From an uncultured Prevotella sp. (lineage in GTDB: Bacteria; Bacteroidota; Bacteroidia; Bacteroidales; Bacteroidaceae): 40,720 nt of DNA. Within the stretch, counting starts at the first letter, position 1, and the number at the start of each line of letters is the position of its first letter. The translations under genes and the position numbers were made by a program. Below the pieces are notes generated by a model that saw nothing but the letters and a program-made list of their open reading frames with translations, ran no database searches and was not told where the DNA came from. The DNA is taken from NCBI GenBank assembly GCA_900322175.1, contig ONYZ01000035.1, forward strand, positions 1 to 40,720. Direction: 5' to 3'. Below are positions 26,412 to 35,149 of this stretch, one piece after another.

Positions 26412-26441
26412 CAACCAACAATCGGATTATTGTCAACTACA

Positions 26442-27776
26442 ATGAAGAAACTGTTCGTTACACTGGCTGTGATGTCATCTGTATCTTTGTGCGCCAATGC
26501 ACAAAATACCAGTGAATCTTCTTTGATAGAGAAGGAGATCAAGGCCGACATCAATCGTGCCGCAGGCATGTTCTATGCCCGCTACACAGCCAAGACCCCA
26601 AAAGATACTCCTGTCCCCAAAGGTAAAAAGCCGTTCTATATCAACCACTATGGCTGTCCAGGCCCGTTTTATCTCGACAAGGTGGAGTATTACACCGAAA
26701 CTTACGCCATACTAGCAAAGGCAGATACACTGGGAAAACTAACCCCACTGGGCAAAGACGTGCTACGCAGAGTAAACATGCTCAGACTGGATGCCTACAA
26801 TCGCGATGGCGAGCTTACAGTCCGTGGAGCCCAGCAGAGCCGTACACTGGTAAAACAGATGGTAAAGCGTTTCCCCGATATGTTTACACCACAGGGGTAC
26901 TACAGTGTGCGTAGCACTGTTGATAATCGCTCCATCATGACTATGGAGGAAGGCCTGCTGCAACTATCGGCCATGCTGCAACCGATTGTAGCACGCAGCA
27001 AGGCATCGCTCCAGGAGAGACAATTCATGGATCCTATCGACAAGCAGCTTACCAACCAGCGCCTCGACTCGCTTACAAGCATCAGCTACGACCGTTTCAC
27101 TGTACTCAACTCTAACGACGCACGCCTTATGCAGTCGCTGTTCAACGACCAGAACTACGTGCTGCATAATATAGATGCAGGCAAACTTGCCAAACGCCTG
27201 TTTCTACTTGCAGGCAACGTTCAGCACTCTGAGATTGCCGACAAGATAACGCTCTTCGACATTTTTACTCCCGATGAGCTGCACCTACACTGGCGCAAGC
27301 AGAATGCATGGCACTATATCAACTACGGCGGATGCACTCTCAACGGCGGCTACCAGGCTTATCTGCAGCGATCTACGCTGCGCAACATGATACACATGGG
27401 CGACAGCGTGCTCAAGCGCTACAACCCACTGATGCACCTGCGCTACACCACCAGTCAGGTCATTATGAGTCTGGCCTGCCTGATGGATATCAACGGCTAT
27501 GGTCTCCACACTGCCAACCTCGACTCGCTCGAAAACTACGGATGGGCCAACTACCGCATAGCTCCACTTGGCGGCAGCATTATGATGATACACTATCGCA
27601 CCGACCGCAACGATAACGATGTATTGGTAAAGGTACTGCTTAACGGTGAGGAGGCACGACTGCCCATACAGACCGACTGCGCCCCCTACTACCACTGGAG
27701 GGACGTAAAACGATACTATCTGCGCAAGCTGTACAGATATGAGAACCGCAGAGCAAACATTAAAAAGAGCAAGTGA
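26442..27776 (+). CDS. Catalytically degenerate histidine-phosphatase paralogue
   Basis: The 444-residue secreted protein (signal peptide about 1-20) aligns along its length with the next gene's product, sharing GKKPFYI-HYG near the start, the NGGYQ/NGGNQ segment and a C-terminal PIQTDCAPYYHW block. The phosphatase signature RHGSR of its neighbour is here CPGPF (72-76), so both the catalytic His and flanking Arg are lost, and the distal GHE motif is TTS (336-338). The reading frame and all structural blocks are intact, so this is a maintained pseudoenzyme rather than a pseudogene. It may bind a phosphorylated ligand or partner with the active copy. Confidence 0.85.
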   Translation: MKKLFVTLAVMSSVSLCANAQNTSESSLIEKEIKADINRAAGMFYARYTAKTPKDTPVPKGKKPFYINHYGCPGPFYLDKVEYYTETYAILAKADTLGKLTPLGKDVLRRVNMLRLDAYNRDGELTVRGAQQSRTLVKQMVKRFPDMFTPQGYYSVRSTVDNRSIMTMEEGLLQLSAMLQPIVARSKASLQERQFMDPIDKQLTNQRLDSLTSISYDRFTVLNSNDARLMQSLFNDQNYVLHNIDAGKLAKRLFLLAGNVQHSEIADKITLFDIFTPDELHLHWRKQNAWHYINYGGCTLNGGYQAYLQRSTLRNMIHMGDSVLKRYNPLMHLRYTTSQVIMSLACLMDINGYGLHTANLDSLENYGWANYRIAPLGGSIMMIHYRTDRNDNDVLVKVLLNGEEARLPIQTDCAPYYHWRDVKRYYLRKLYRYENRRANIKKSK

Positions 27777-27777
27777 T

Positions 27778-29067
27778 ATGAAACTCAAGATACTACTCGT
27801 CACAGCATTACTGGTCGCCATCCACTCTGCCTATGCTCAAAGTGTCATCGACCTTATCAGGCAGACACCATCGTATGCCTCGTGCAACTATCACACCTAC
27901 CCCGACTCTATCACGGCCAAGCTTACACCTGCGCCCAAGGGCAAGAAACCATTCTATATCTCGCACTATGGCCGCCACGGCTCTCGCTACATCAGCAACC
28001 GCAATGGATACGACACGCCATACATCATGATGGTGCACGCCGACAGCCTTGATGAACTCACAGCTGCTGGTCAAAAGGTGATGCATGAGATGAAATCTAT
28101 CATGCACGACACCGAGGACCGCTGGGGCGAACTTACCGGATACGGCAAGCGACAGTTGCAGAACATCGGCCGACGTATGGTAGAACGATTCCCCGAAGTA
28201 CTATGCCCAGGCGCCAACGTTACGTGCATCAGTACCGTTGTGCCACGCTGTATCGAGTCGATGGGATCATACGCACTGGAGATGCTACAGGCGTGTCCTA
28301 AGCTTAATATCACCATGCAGGCCTCTAAGCGCACACAGTGGTATATGAACTACCAGGACAACAAGCTGCGCAAGAAGTATATGACGCCCGAAGCTAAGAA
28401 AGCCTACGATGCCTACGTAAAGCCACGTCTTGGCAACAGCCGACTGATGGAGGAGATATTCAAGAATCCTGATATCGTAGAGGAGTTTGTAGATGAGGAA
28501 TACTTCACCTATTATCTGATGAAGATGGCCCTGTTCCAGCAGAACATCAGCTACAACCGCAATCCTCACCTGATAGAGCTGTTCAATACCGACGAGTTCT
28601 ACCGCATGTGGCAGGTCGACAACGCCTTGTGGTACATACAGCACGGCGCGTGCAAGCTTAATGGCGGCAATCAGCCTTATAGCCAGCGCTACCTGCTGCG
28701 CCAACTCATTGCAGATGCCGATAGCTGTATCCAACTGGCAAAACCAGGTGCGCAACTGCGCTTCGGACACGAGACAGTACTGCTGCCTCTGGTATGCCTG
28801 ATAGGCGTCAACGGCTACGACCTTGCCACCGACAACCTCGACGAGCTCGAAGCTAAAGGATGGTGGTGCAGCAGCGTATTCCCGATGGCATCCAACCTTC
28901 AGTTTATCTTCTATCGCAGCAACATCAAGGACAAGGACATACTGTTCAAGGTGCTGTTAAACGAAGAAGAGGCCACACTGCCCATACAGACAGACTGTGC
29001 CCCCTACTATCATTGGTCGGACTTCCGCCAGTACTGCCTCGATAAGTTGGCAGCCTACAAGCGCTGA
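27778..29067 (+). CDS. Secreted histidine acid phosphatase (branch 2, MINPP/phytase-like)
   Basis: The 429-residue precursor has a signal peptide (about 1-20), the catalytic RHGSR (66-70) whose His forms the phospho-enzyme, and the distal GHE motif (His331, Glu332) supplying the proton donor in the place of the HD dipeptide of phytases. It should hydrolyse phosphomonoesters, possibly inositol phosphates, in the periplasm or at the surface; the substrate is not readable. It starts 1 bp after its degenerate paralogue, so the two are co-expressed. It converges on the pantothenate kinase gene with only 5 bp between stops. Confidence 0.88.
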   Translation: MKLKILLVTALLVAIHSAYAQSVIDLIRQTPSYASCNYHTYPDSITAKLTPAPKGKKPFYISHYGRHGSRYISNRNGYDTPYIMMVHADSLDELTAAGQKVMHEMKSIMHDTEDRWGELTGYGKRQLQNIGRRMVERFPEVLCPGANVTCISTVVPRCIESMGSYALEMLQACPKLNITMQASKRTQWYMNYQDNKLRKKYMTPEAKKAYDAYVKPRLGNSRLMEEIFKNPDIVEEFVDEEYFTYYLMKMALFQQNISYNRNPHLIELFNTDEFYRMWQVDNALWYIQHGACKLNGGNQPYSQRYLLRQLIADADSCIQLAKPGAQLRFGHETVLLPLVCLIGVNGYDLATDNLDELEAKGWWCSSVFPMASNLQFIFYRSNIKDKDILFKVLLNEEEATLPIQTDCAPYYHWSDFRQYCLDKLAAYKR

Positions 29068-29072
29068 AATCC

Positions 29073-29900
29073 CTATTTCTTATTCGTAGTATAATCCAGT
29101 GCAGCGCCGATAGCGGTGCAGTACTGTGAGTATTTAGGTATATGGAAACGGATGTTATACAGCGTCTCCAGCGATGGAAATACCTCCTTGCACTGTGGCA
29201 GCAGCGACAGATTGCCGATAAGCACAAAGTCGCGTATATCGCTGCCCAGCGATGCCAGCCACGCTGCCGAACCTATGCTCTGCAGCACCATGTGTATCAG
29301 TCCTGCGGCAATATCCTCTTTCGAGGCATCACTCTGAGCATTGGCAAAGTTACTGGCCGTAGTGTCCATCGTAAGTCCTGGCACTGGTATAGCGCTGATA
29401 TCGCCGATTGTCAGGTCGATATTGCGTATATTGCCATGCTTGGCCATAGTAGCCACCTGCTTTATATCGCTGGTGTTCAGCAATAGTCTGGCCAGTCCCG
29501 CCAGCGTACCGCCGCCCACGCCTATACCGCCAATGTGGCGCATTTCGTTGCCGTTGCACTTCACAAACGATGTACCTGTTCCCATCGACACCACAATAGT
29601 GTGGTCTAGCTTCGACTCAAAGCGTGCTCCCAGTCCGTCAGCCATAAACTCCTGACTCTTGGCTGTAGGCAGTCCGTAGATGGGCTGATCGATATAGGCC
29701 GAACCTACGCCCGTCAGCATCACCTGCTCTACATCCTTCAGGTCGATGTCGTTATCGTGCAGATACTTGCCAAATGCACCAAATAGAGAAGTGATTGGAT
29801 CGGCTGCAGTAATACTGATAGGTGCCGACACCTTACCATTCTTTATACCAACGATTTTTGTGGTCGAAATACCAACATCGATACCAATAACTATTCCCAT
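29073..29900 (-). CDS. coaW: Type II pantothenate kinase
   Basis: The enzyme phosphorylates pantothenate, the first step of CoA synthesis. The 275-residue ASKHA-fold protein has the N-terminal phosphate loop GIDVGISTTKI, VSMGTGTSFV in the centre, GGIGVGGGTLAGL and the C-terminal IGNLSLLP block. This matches the type II family of Staphylococcus and eukaryotes rather than CoaA or CoaX. It is preceded by a 21-bp tandem repeat and has no clear promoter in the immediate upstream sequence. Confidence 0.88.
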   Translation of the reverse strand: MGIVIGIDVGISTTKIVGIKNGKVSAPISITAADPITSLFGAFGKYLHDNDIDLKDVEQVMLTGVGSAYIDQPIYGLPTAKSQEFMADGLGARFESKLDHTIVVSMGTGTSFVKCNGNEMRHIGGIGVGGGTLAGLARLLLNTSDIKQVATMAKHGNIRNIDLTIGDISAIPVPGLTMDTTASNFANAQSDASKEDIAAGLIHMVLQSIGSAAWLASLGSDIRDFVLIGNLSLLPQCKEVFPSLETLYNIRFHIPKYSQYCTAIGAALDYTTNKK

Positions 29901-29903
29901 ATT

Positions 29904-29966
29904 ACATTAAACATTAAAGATTAAACATTAAACATTAAAGATTAAACATTAAACATTAAAGATTAA
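29904..29966. repeat. Three 21-bp tandem repeats made of 7-bp units
   Basis: The unit ACATTAAACATTAAAGATTAA starts at 29904, 29925 and 29946, and is itself built of ACATTAA, ACATTAA and AGATTAA. It lies just upstream of the pantothenate kinase start, in the 5' untranslated or promoter region of that gene. Confidence 0.85.
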
Positions 29967-29978
29967 ATGTATAAATAC

Positions 29979-30011
29979 AAAAAAACCCGGCTGCATAACT
30001 GCAAGACCGGG
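29979..30011 (-). terminator. Terminator of tRNA-Phe
   Basis: CCCGG (29986-29990) pairs with CCGGG (30007-30011) with an inner TGCA stem; the minus strand continues into seven T. Confidence 0.8.
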
Positions 30012-30027
30012 CTAATGAAAGGAGGAG

Positions 30028-30100
30028 TGGTACCTCCAGGAATCGAACCGGGGACACACGGATTTTCAGTCCGATGCTCTACCAACTGAGCTAAGGCACA
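30028..30100 (-). tRNA. tRNA-Phe (anticodon GAA)
   Basis: The 73-nt minus-strand sequence folds as a cloverleaf with D arm TAGCTCAGTTGG, anticodon loop CTGAAAA (GAA) and T arm GGTTCGATTCC. The 3' CCA is not encoded. The first base is T facing C72, so the top acceptor pair is a mismatch; bases 2-7 pair, with one G-U pair. Confidence 0.95.
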
Positions 30101-30139
30101 AATTCGTTTTGCAAACATCCTTTCGTTGTTTTGCGGGTG

Positions 30140-30160
30140 CAAAGGTACGACTATTTTCTG
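30140..30160 (-). promoter_or_regulatory. Promoter of tRNA-Phe
   Basis: TACCTTTG on the minus strand (plus 30140-30147) with TTGG repeats upstream, about 40 bp before the tRNA 5' end. Confidence 0.55.
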
Positions 30161-30211
30161 AACCAACCAAATTTTTAAATACTTTTTAACAAATTATTTT
30201 CCCACAAAAGC

Positions 30212-31330
30212 TTAATGACTCTCGCTGCTCAGTGGATTCCAGCCCTGTGCTTTTAACGTAAACTCCTGATTATCACGGGTTACGAGCACTTGACCGAATT
30301 TTGCGTCGGTAATATGACCAATGAGCTTCACACCGTCAATCTGCTCAATTTTCTCATGATCGCCTATTGGCACAGTGAACAACAGTTCGTAATCTTCACC
30401 GCCATTCAGCGCACAAGTTGTCACGTTCATATTCATTTCTTCGGCCATTACGGCTGTCTGATAGTCGATAGGTATGTTCTTTTCGTAGACACGACAGCCC
30501 ACACCACTCTGCTTGCAGATGTGCATCAGCTCGCTCGACAGTCCGTCGCTTATGTCCATCATCGCTGTAGGATGTATTCCGGCCTCGCGCAACTTCTCTA
30601 TGATATCACCACGTGCCTCGGTCTGCAACTGGCGCTGCAGCAAATACTCCTTGCCACTGAAGTCGGGCTGGAAATCTTTTAGAGAAGATAATTGAGAATT
30701 GAGAGTTGAGAGTTTTGCATCATCACCGGCTGCTTTTGCTTCGGCTATCTTCTTCTGCAGATCGTTTATCTGACCGTAGTACACGCTCTTCTCGCGCTCC
30801 AGCAGCTGCAGTCCCATATATGCAGCCCCCAGGTCGCCGCTCACGCATATCAGGTCTGTATCCTTGGCACCGCTACGATATACGATATCCTCCTTGCGTG
30901 CCTCGCCGATACATGTTATGCTAATGGCCATACCCGTGTAGGATGATGTAGTGTCGCCACCTATCACGTCTACGCCCCACTTATCGCAGGCCAGGCGCAG
31001 TCCGCTATAGAACTCTTCCATATCCTCTACAGTGAATCGCTTGCTGATAGCCAGCGATACTGTCATCTGGCGCGGAGTGCCGTTCATGGCAAACACATCG
31101 CTGATGTTCACCATGGCACTCTTATATCCCAGATGCTTCAGGTCTATATAAGTAAGATCGAAGTGCACTCCCTCCATCAGCATGTCGGTGGTGATGAGCA
31201 CCTCCTTGTCAGGATAGCTCAGCACAGCGCAGTCATCGCCCACGCCCTTCTTGGTACTGTCGTTCTTTATTTCTATATCCTTTGTCAGTCGGTCTATCAG
31301 ACCAAATTCTCCTAATTTTGCTATTTCCAT
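30212..31330 (-). CDS. thiL: Thiamine-monophosphate kinase
   Basis: ThiL phosphorylates thiamine phosphate to the active pyrophosphate. The 372-residue protein has the N-terminal GVGDDCAV, TTDMLMEGVHFD, the central VIGGDTT and the C-terminal MDISDGLSSEL and GEDYELLF blocks. It is somewhat longer than typical because of an insertion around residues 185-225. Part of this insertion (LSTLNSQLSSL) is encoded by an AATTGAGAATTGAGAG repeat like those in mfd. It overlaps the purine nucleoside phosphorylase gene by 10 bp and is the last gene of the sppA operon. Confidence 0.93.
   Translation of the reverse strand: MEIAKLGEFGLIDRLTKDIEIKNDSTKKGVGDDCAVLSYPDKEVLITTDMLMEGVHFDLTYIDLKHLGYKSAMVNISDVFAMNGTPRQMTVSLAISKRFTVEDMEEFYSGLRLACDKWGVDVIGGDTTSSYTGMAISITCIGEARKEDIVYRSGAKDTDLICVSGDLGAAYMGLQLLEREKSVYYGQINDLQKKIAEAKAAGDDAKLSTLNSQLSSLKDFQPDFSGKEYLLQRQLQTEARGDIIEKLREAGIHPTAMMDISDGLSSELMHICKQSGVGCRVYEKNIPIDYQTAVMAEEMNMNVTTCALNGGEDYELLFTVPIGDHEKIEQIDGVKLIGHITDAKFGQVLVTRDNQEFTLKAQGWNPLSSESH
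30687..30714. repeat. AATTGAGAATTGA-type repeat inside thiL
   Basis: A tandem of ATTGAG/AGTTGAG units lies within coding sequence, encoding LSTLNSQLS in an insertion of ThiL. The phase of reading gives the same type of peptide as the two copies in mfd. Confidence 0.7.
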
Positions 31331-32193
31331 CCTTCAGTTGGGTGATCGGTATTAAACTTTTCTTTGTTATGAGCCTCAATACTCTCGGCACGGATAATCA
31401 TCTCGCGCATGATGGCTGTCATCTTGGGCTGTGCCATGTTGGCAGCCTCCTGCACCTCCTCATGACTGACCTCTACTGGCACGTCGAATCCACCCAGATC
31501 GGTAATGACTGAGATACCAAAGGTTTTAATGCCACAGTGATGTGCCACGATAACCTCGGGTACGGTACTCATACCTACGGCGTCGCCACCAAATATGCGA
31601 TACATCTTATATTCGGCAGGGGTCTCGAAAGTGGGACCCTGAACACCTACATACACTCCATGCTGCACAGGGATATTAAAATCCTTGGCAATTGAATCAG
31701 CCTCGGCAACGAGGTTGTGGTCGTAGGTCTCGTGCATATCCGGGAATCGGGGACCTGTGGGGAAGTTCTTACCACGCAGCGGATGCTCTGGGAAGAGATT
31801 GATGTGATCGGTAATAATCATCAGGTCGCCAATCTTGAAGTCAGGGTTCATACCGCCTGCTGCATTTGATACATACAGGGTGGTGATGCCCAGCTCGTAC
31901 ATCACACGTACAGGGAATGTCACCTCCTTCATCGTGTATCCCTCGTAGTAGTGGAATCGGCCCTGCATGGCCATGATGTCCACACCGCCCAGTTTACCGA
32001 ATATCAACTTGCCCGAGTGTCCCTCAACGGTCGACACCGGGAAGTTAGGGATTGTCTGGTATGGAAACTCGTATTTATCAGTAATTTCTGAAGCTAATTG
32101 TCCTAACCCCGTCCCCAGTACTATTGCTGTTGTGGGAGCTGTTGTCATTCTTTCTTTTAGCCAGGATGCTGTTTCTTGAATTTTTGTATACAT
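31321..32193 (-). CDS. punA: Purine nucleoside phosphorylase
   Basis: The enzyme splits purine nucleosides with phosphate in salvage. The 290-residue protein is the trimeric type: VLGTGLGQLA near the start, VEGHSGKL, RFHYYEGY, SNAAGGMNP, GVYVGVQGPTFETPAE and VITDLGG. Its normal family start lies 116 bp inside the lpxK reading frame, so the two genes overlap heavily in different frames. The last 10 bp overlap thiL. Confidence 0.95.
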   Translation of the reverse strand: MYTKIQETASWLKERMTTAPTTAIVLGTGLGQLASEITDKYEFPYQTIPNFPVSTVEGHSGKLIFGKLGGVDIMAMQGRFHYYEGYTMKEVTFPVRVMYELGITTLYVSNAAGGMNPDFKIGDLMIITDHINLFPEHPLRGKNFPTGPRFPDMHETYDHNLVAEADSIAKDFNIPVQHGVYVGVQGPTFETPAEYKMYRIFGGDAVGMSTVPEVIVAHHCGIKTFGISVITDLGGFDVPVEVSHEEVQEAANMAQPKMTAIMREMIIRAESIEAHNKEKFNTDHPTEGWK

Positions 32194-33268
32194 AGCCTAA
32201 AATTTTATTATTAAACTCTTCTTCCTGACCCTGCATAATAACTATGCGAATCGGAAGCGTATATAGATTCTTTTTTACCTCGTCACTCAGTCCCTCTACC
32301 GCCGTCAGTCGTGTGGCATCCTTCTCGGTAGTCAGTACCACCTTTGGCTCTGCCATCTTGGCAAAGGTCTCGTTTATTGCCGCTATGTCCTTGCGCTTAA
32401 AGTTGTGATGATCGCCGAATACCATTGGGGTTATCTGCGATTTCAACGCCTGAAGGTCGTGCTTCAACTGCTCGGGCGAAGCTATGCCTGTAATAAGCAG
32501 GATGTTCTTGCTGCCTAGGGTTTCCAGTCCTTCCAACTTATCTTGCCCGGCCATTTCCGGATAGACCGCCATTGGCACATTGTAATCATGCGTCGAGAAG
32601 AACAGATGCTGATACGGATACAGATTCATAGCCTTGGTGATTACTCTGAACTCCATCGGCTTCAGGTCCTTCGGACACTTTGTCACTATCACTATGTCGG
32701 CTCTATCCTTAGCCTTTACAGGTTCGCGCAACCTGCCTGCCGGCAACAGGCGATCGTAGATTACCAGACGATGATAGTCCACCAACAGGATATTTATGCC
32801 AGGCTTAACGTAGCGGTGCTGGAATGCATCATCCAGTAGTACCACGTCGATATTCTGTCCGTCGCCTTCCTCAGTCAACTTGGTGATACCGCGTGTACGC
32901 TTTCTGTCCACAGCCACGGTTACATCCGGGAACTTCCGTTTTATCTGATATGGCTCGTCGCCTATCATACGCATCGGAGTGTCCTTGTCCGACAGCACGA
33001 ACCCCCTACTCTTGCGCTTGTATCCACGACTCAGCACAGCCACATTTACATTGCTCTTAAGCAGTCGGATAAGATACTCCACGTGTGGAGTCTTGCCCGT
33101 GCCGCCCACTGTGATGTTGCCCACCGATATCACTGGCACGTCGAACGAGCGGCTTCTCAGGATACCTATTTCAAACAGCAGGTTCCTGATGCCAACCCCC
33201 AGACCGTAAAACCAGCTCAGCGGCAGCAGTTTCTTATTGATCGTTATAAAATCGCCTTCTACTCTCAT
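32078..33268 (-). CDS. lpxK: Tetraacyldisaccharide 4'-kinase
   Basis: LpxK phosphorylates the lipid A precursor at the inner membrane. The 396-residue protein has an N-terminal hydrophobic stretch, the P-loop VGGTGKT (54-60), LSRGYKRKS, DDAFQHR and the C-terminal TTEKDATRL block. The last 38 residues (from about NSRNSILAK to RTISFRNY) are encoded in DNA that also encodes the start of PunA. The tail looks basic and unstructured. It follows sppA by 3 bp. Confidence 0.94.
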   Translation of the reverse strand: MRVEGDFITINKKLLPLSWFYGLGVGIRNLLFEIGILRSRSFDVPVISVGNITVGGTGKTPHVEYLIRLLKSNVNVAVLSRGYKRKSRGFVLSDKDTPMRMIGDEPYQIKRKFPDVTVAVDRKRTRGITKLTEEGDGQNIDVVLLDDAFQHRYVKPGINILLVDYHRLVIYDRLLPAGRLREPVKAKDRADIVIVTKCPKDLKPMEFRVITKAMNLYPYQHLFFSTHDYNVPMAVYPEMAGQDKLEGLETLGSKNILLITGIASPEQLKHDLQALKSQITPMVFGDHHNFKRKDIAAINETFAKMAEPKVVLTTEKDATRLTAVEGLSDEVKKNLYTLPIRIVIMQGQEEEFNNKILGYVYKNSRNSILAKRKNDNSSHNSNSTGDGVRTISFRNY

Positions 33269-33271
33269 CGT

Positions 33272-35068
33272 TTATTTTACGCGCACATCATCCAGCATAC
33301 GTGCCTGTATGCGACTGTTGTTCTTAATATCTTTGCGAATCTGCATCAGTGGCAGATAAGCATCGCCTAGCAGCTCGCGTATCTCTGCATCCAGATACGA
33401 GCCCTTGTTGTCCTTCTCCATCAGAGTCTCAAGCCATGATGCCTCTGCAGGATATGATGCGGTGTGGTACTCCTTCATCTTGGCCAGTTCGGCTGCCTTC
33501 TTCACTGCGTCGTCCAGACTTCCCAGCTTGTCCACCAGCTTTATCTTCACTGCGTCGCTGGCCAGCCATACGCGGCCCTGAGCTATCTCGTCAACCTGCT
33601 CAGGCTTCATTCCGCGACCCTCCGACACGATGTTCAGGAAACCCTGGTAACCACGGTCTACGTAGTTCTGCATCTTCTCCACTATCTCGTCGGTATCCTT
33701 GCCAAATACCATTTCAATATCGTAGCCGGCAAACTTATTGGTCTTCACTCCGTCGAATGTCACACCAAGCTTGTCGGTCACCAGTCCGCTGAAGTTAGGT
33801 ATCAGTCCGAAGATACCGATACTACCAGTGATGGTAGTTGGCTCAGCAAAGATGTAGTTGGCAGGCGAACTTATCCAGTAGCCGCCCGATGCAGCCATAC
33901 CGCCCATCGAAACTACTACAGGCTTCTTGGCCTTGACCAACTTGAGTGCGTGACGAATCTGCTCTGATGCCACGGCACTGCCACCGCCTGAGTTTACACG
34001 GAACACCACTGCCTTCACATTGTCGTCATCGGCCAACTTGCGCAGATCTTCTGCAGTACTGCTACCCACGATGCAGTGTCCGCCGCCATCCAGCAGGCCC
34101 ATTTCCTCGATGTCTACTATACTGCCGTAAGCATAATATACGGCTATCTCGTCGCCCTTGTCCTTCTGCTTCGACTTCACGTTAAGCATGTCGGCCAGCG
34201 TCAACTGATTCACCTCGTCGTCCTTGTCCAGCTTCAGGCGGCCCTTTATCTCAGCCTTTATCTCCTCGGGGAAAATTACCTTATCTACCAGCTTCGCCTT
34301 AACATAGTCATCGCAGGCTGCAAAGGCCAGCAGACTGTCGTTTACCAACTGGTTCAGGCTCTCGGCCTTAATCTTTCTGCCCTCAGCCATCTCCTTCAGC
34401 CAGTAGTTCCATATACCGTTCAGGTAGGCCTCACGCTGCTCGCGGTCGTAGTTACTCATGCCTGTAAGCGTGTTGCTCTCTACGTAACTCTTATACTTAC
34501 CCACCTTGGCACACAGATATTTAACACCCAACTTGTCGTACAGGCCCTTATAGTACTCCGCCTTGCCGCCAAGACCACGCAGGTCTATAGAGCCCTCGTA
34601 GTTCAGATATACCTTGTCGGCCACTGTAGCCACGTAGTACGATGCCTGACCGTAGTTGCTGGCATAAGCCACTATCCACTTGCCGCTGCTCTTGAAGTCC
34701 TTCAGTGCGTCGCGCACCTGCTGTGCAGTGGCAGGACTGTCAAATGTCATCATTCCGCCCTCGATATATATACCCTTGATGTTCTCCTCGGCCTTAGCCT
34801 TACGGATGCTGGCCAACAGTTCGTCAAGCCCCACAACGCCGCCTTCGCTCAGGCCCAACAGATCGTCGAATGGTGTGCTCGCCTCAGCTCGCTCGCTGAT
34901 TGAACCGTCAAACTTGATCACAAACACAGAGTTCTCCTTAACTTTAGTCTTAGCTGTGTCGCTGGCTACCATACCAACCAGTGAGATGACGAAGAACAGC
35001 GTCATCACCAGGCCTAGAATCACAATACCACATATAGTGGCAAGGGTCATTTTCAGGAATTGCTTCAT
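33272..35068 (-). CDS. sppA: Signal peptide peptidase SppA, 67-kDa type
   Basis: This membrane-bound serine protease clears cleaved signal peptides. The 598-residue protein has one N-terminal membrane anchor (about 10-36) and two tandem S49 domains, the full-length type. The N-terminal domain supplies the probable catalytic Lys in KVGKYKSYVE and the C-terminal domain the Ser in GGMAASGGYW. It is the first gene of an operon with lpxK, punA and thiL. A GTTACGTAAC palindrome lies in its 5' untranslated region (35089-35098). Confidence 0.94.
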   Translation of the reverse strand: MKQFLKMTLATICGIVILGLVMTLFFVISLVGMVASDTAKTKVKENSVFVIKFDGSISERAEASTPFDDLLGLSEGGVVGLDELLASIRKAKAEENIKGIYIEGGMMTFDSPATAQQVRDALKDFKSSGKWIVAYASNYGQASYYVATVADKVYLNYEGSIDLRGLGGKAEYYKGLYDKLGVKYLCAKVGKYKSYVESNTLTGMSNYDREQREAYLNGIWNYWLKEMAEGRKIKAESLNQLVNDSLLAFAACDDYVKAKLVDKVIFPEEIKAEIKGRLKLDKDDEVNQLTLADMLNVKSKQKDKGDEIAVYYAYGSIVDIEEMGLLDGGGHCIVGSSTAEDLRKLADDDNVKAVVFRVNSGGGSAVASEQIRHALKLVKAKKPVVVSMGGMAASGGYWISSPANYIFAEPTTITGSIGIFGLIPNFSGLVTDKLGVTFDGVKTNKFAGYDIEMVFGKDTDEIVEKMQNYVDRGYQGFLNIVSEGRGMKPEQVDEIAQGRVWLASDAVKIKLVDKLGSLDDAVKKAAELAKMKEYHTASYPAEASWLETLMEKDNKGSYLDAEIRELLGDAYLPLMQIRKDIKNNSRIQARMLDDVRVK

Positions 35069-35104
35069 AAAAAAGTTTTTTTAATTTTGTTACGTAACAG
35101 ACTG

Positions 35105-35135
35105 CAAAGATAGTGTTTTTTCCTGATACTACCAA
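35105..35135 (-). promoter_or_regulatory. Promoter of the sppA-lpxK-punA-thiL operon
   Basis: On the minus strand TTGG (plus 35132-35135) and TATCTTTG (plus 35105-35112) are 19 bp apart, 36 bp before the sppA start. Confidence 0.7.
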
Positions 35136-35149
35136 CATTTTAGCCGAAA

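Noticed and set aside
26286-26441. Upstream extension of the degenerate phosphatase gene
   Set aside because: The extension covers the terminator hairpin and promoter box and lacks a signal peptide; the ATG at 26442 gives one.
34076-34903. 275-residue frame antisense to sppA
   Set aside because: It lies inside sppA; the leucine-rich peptide reflects reverse-complement codons rather than a membrane protein.
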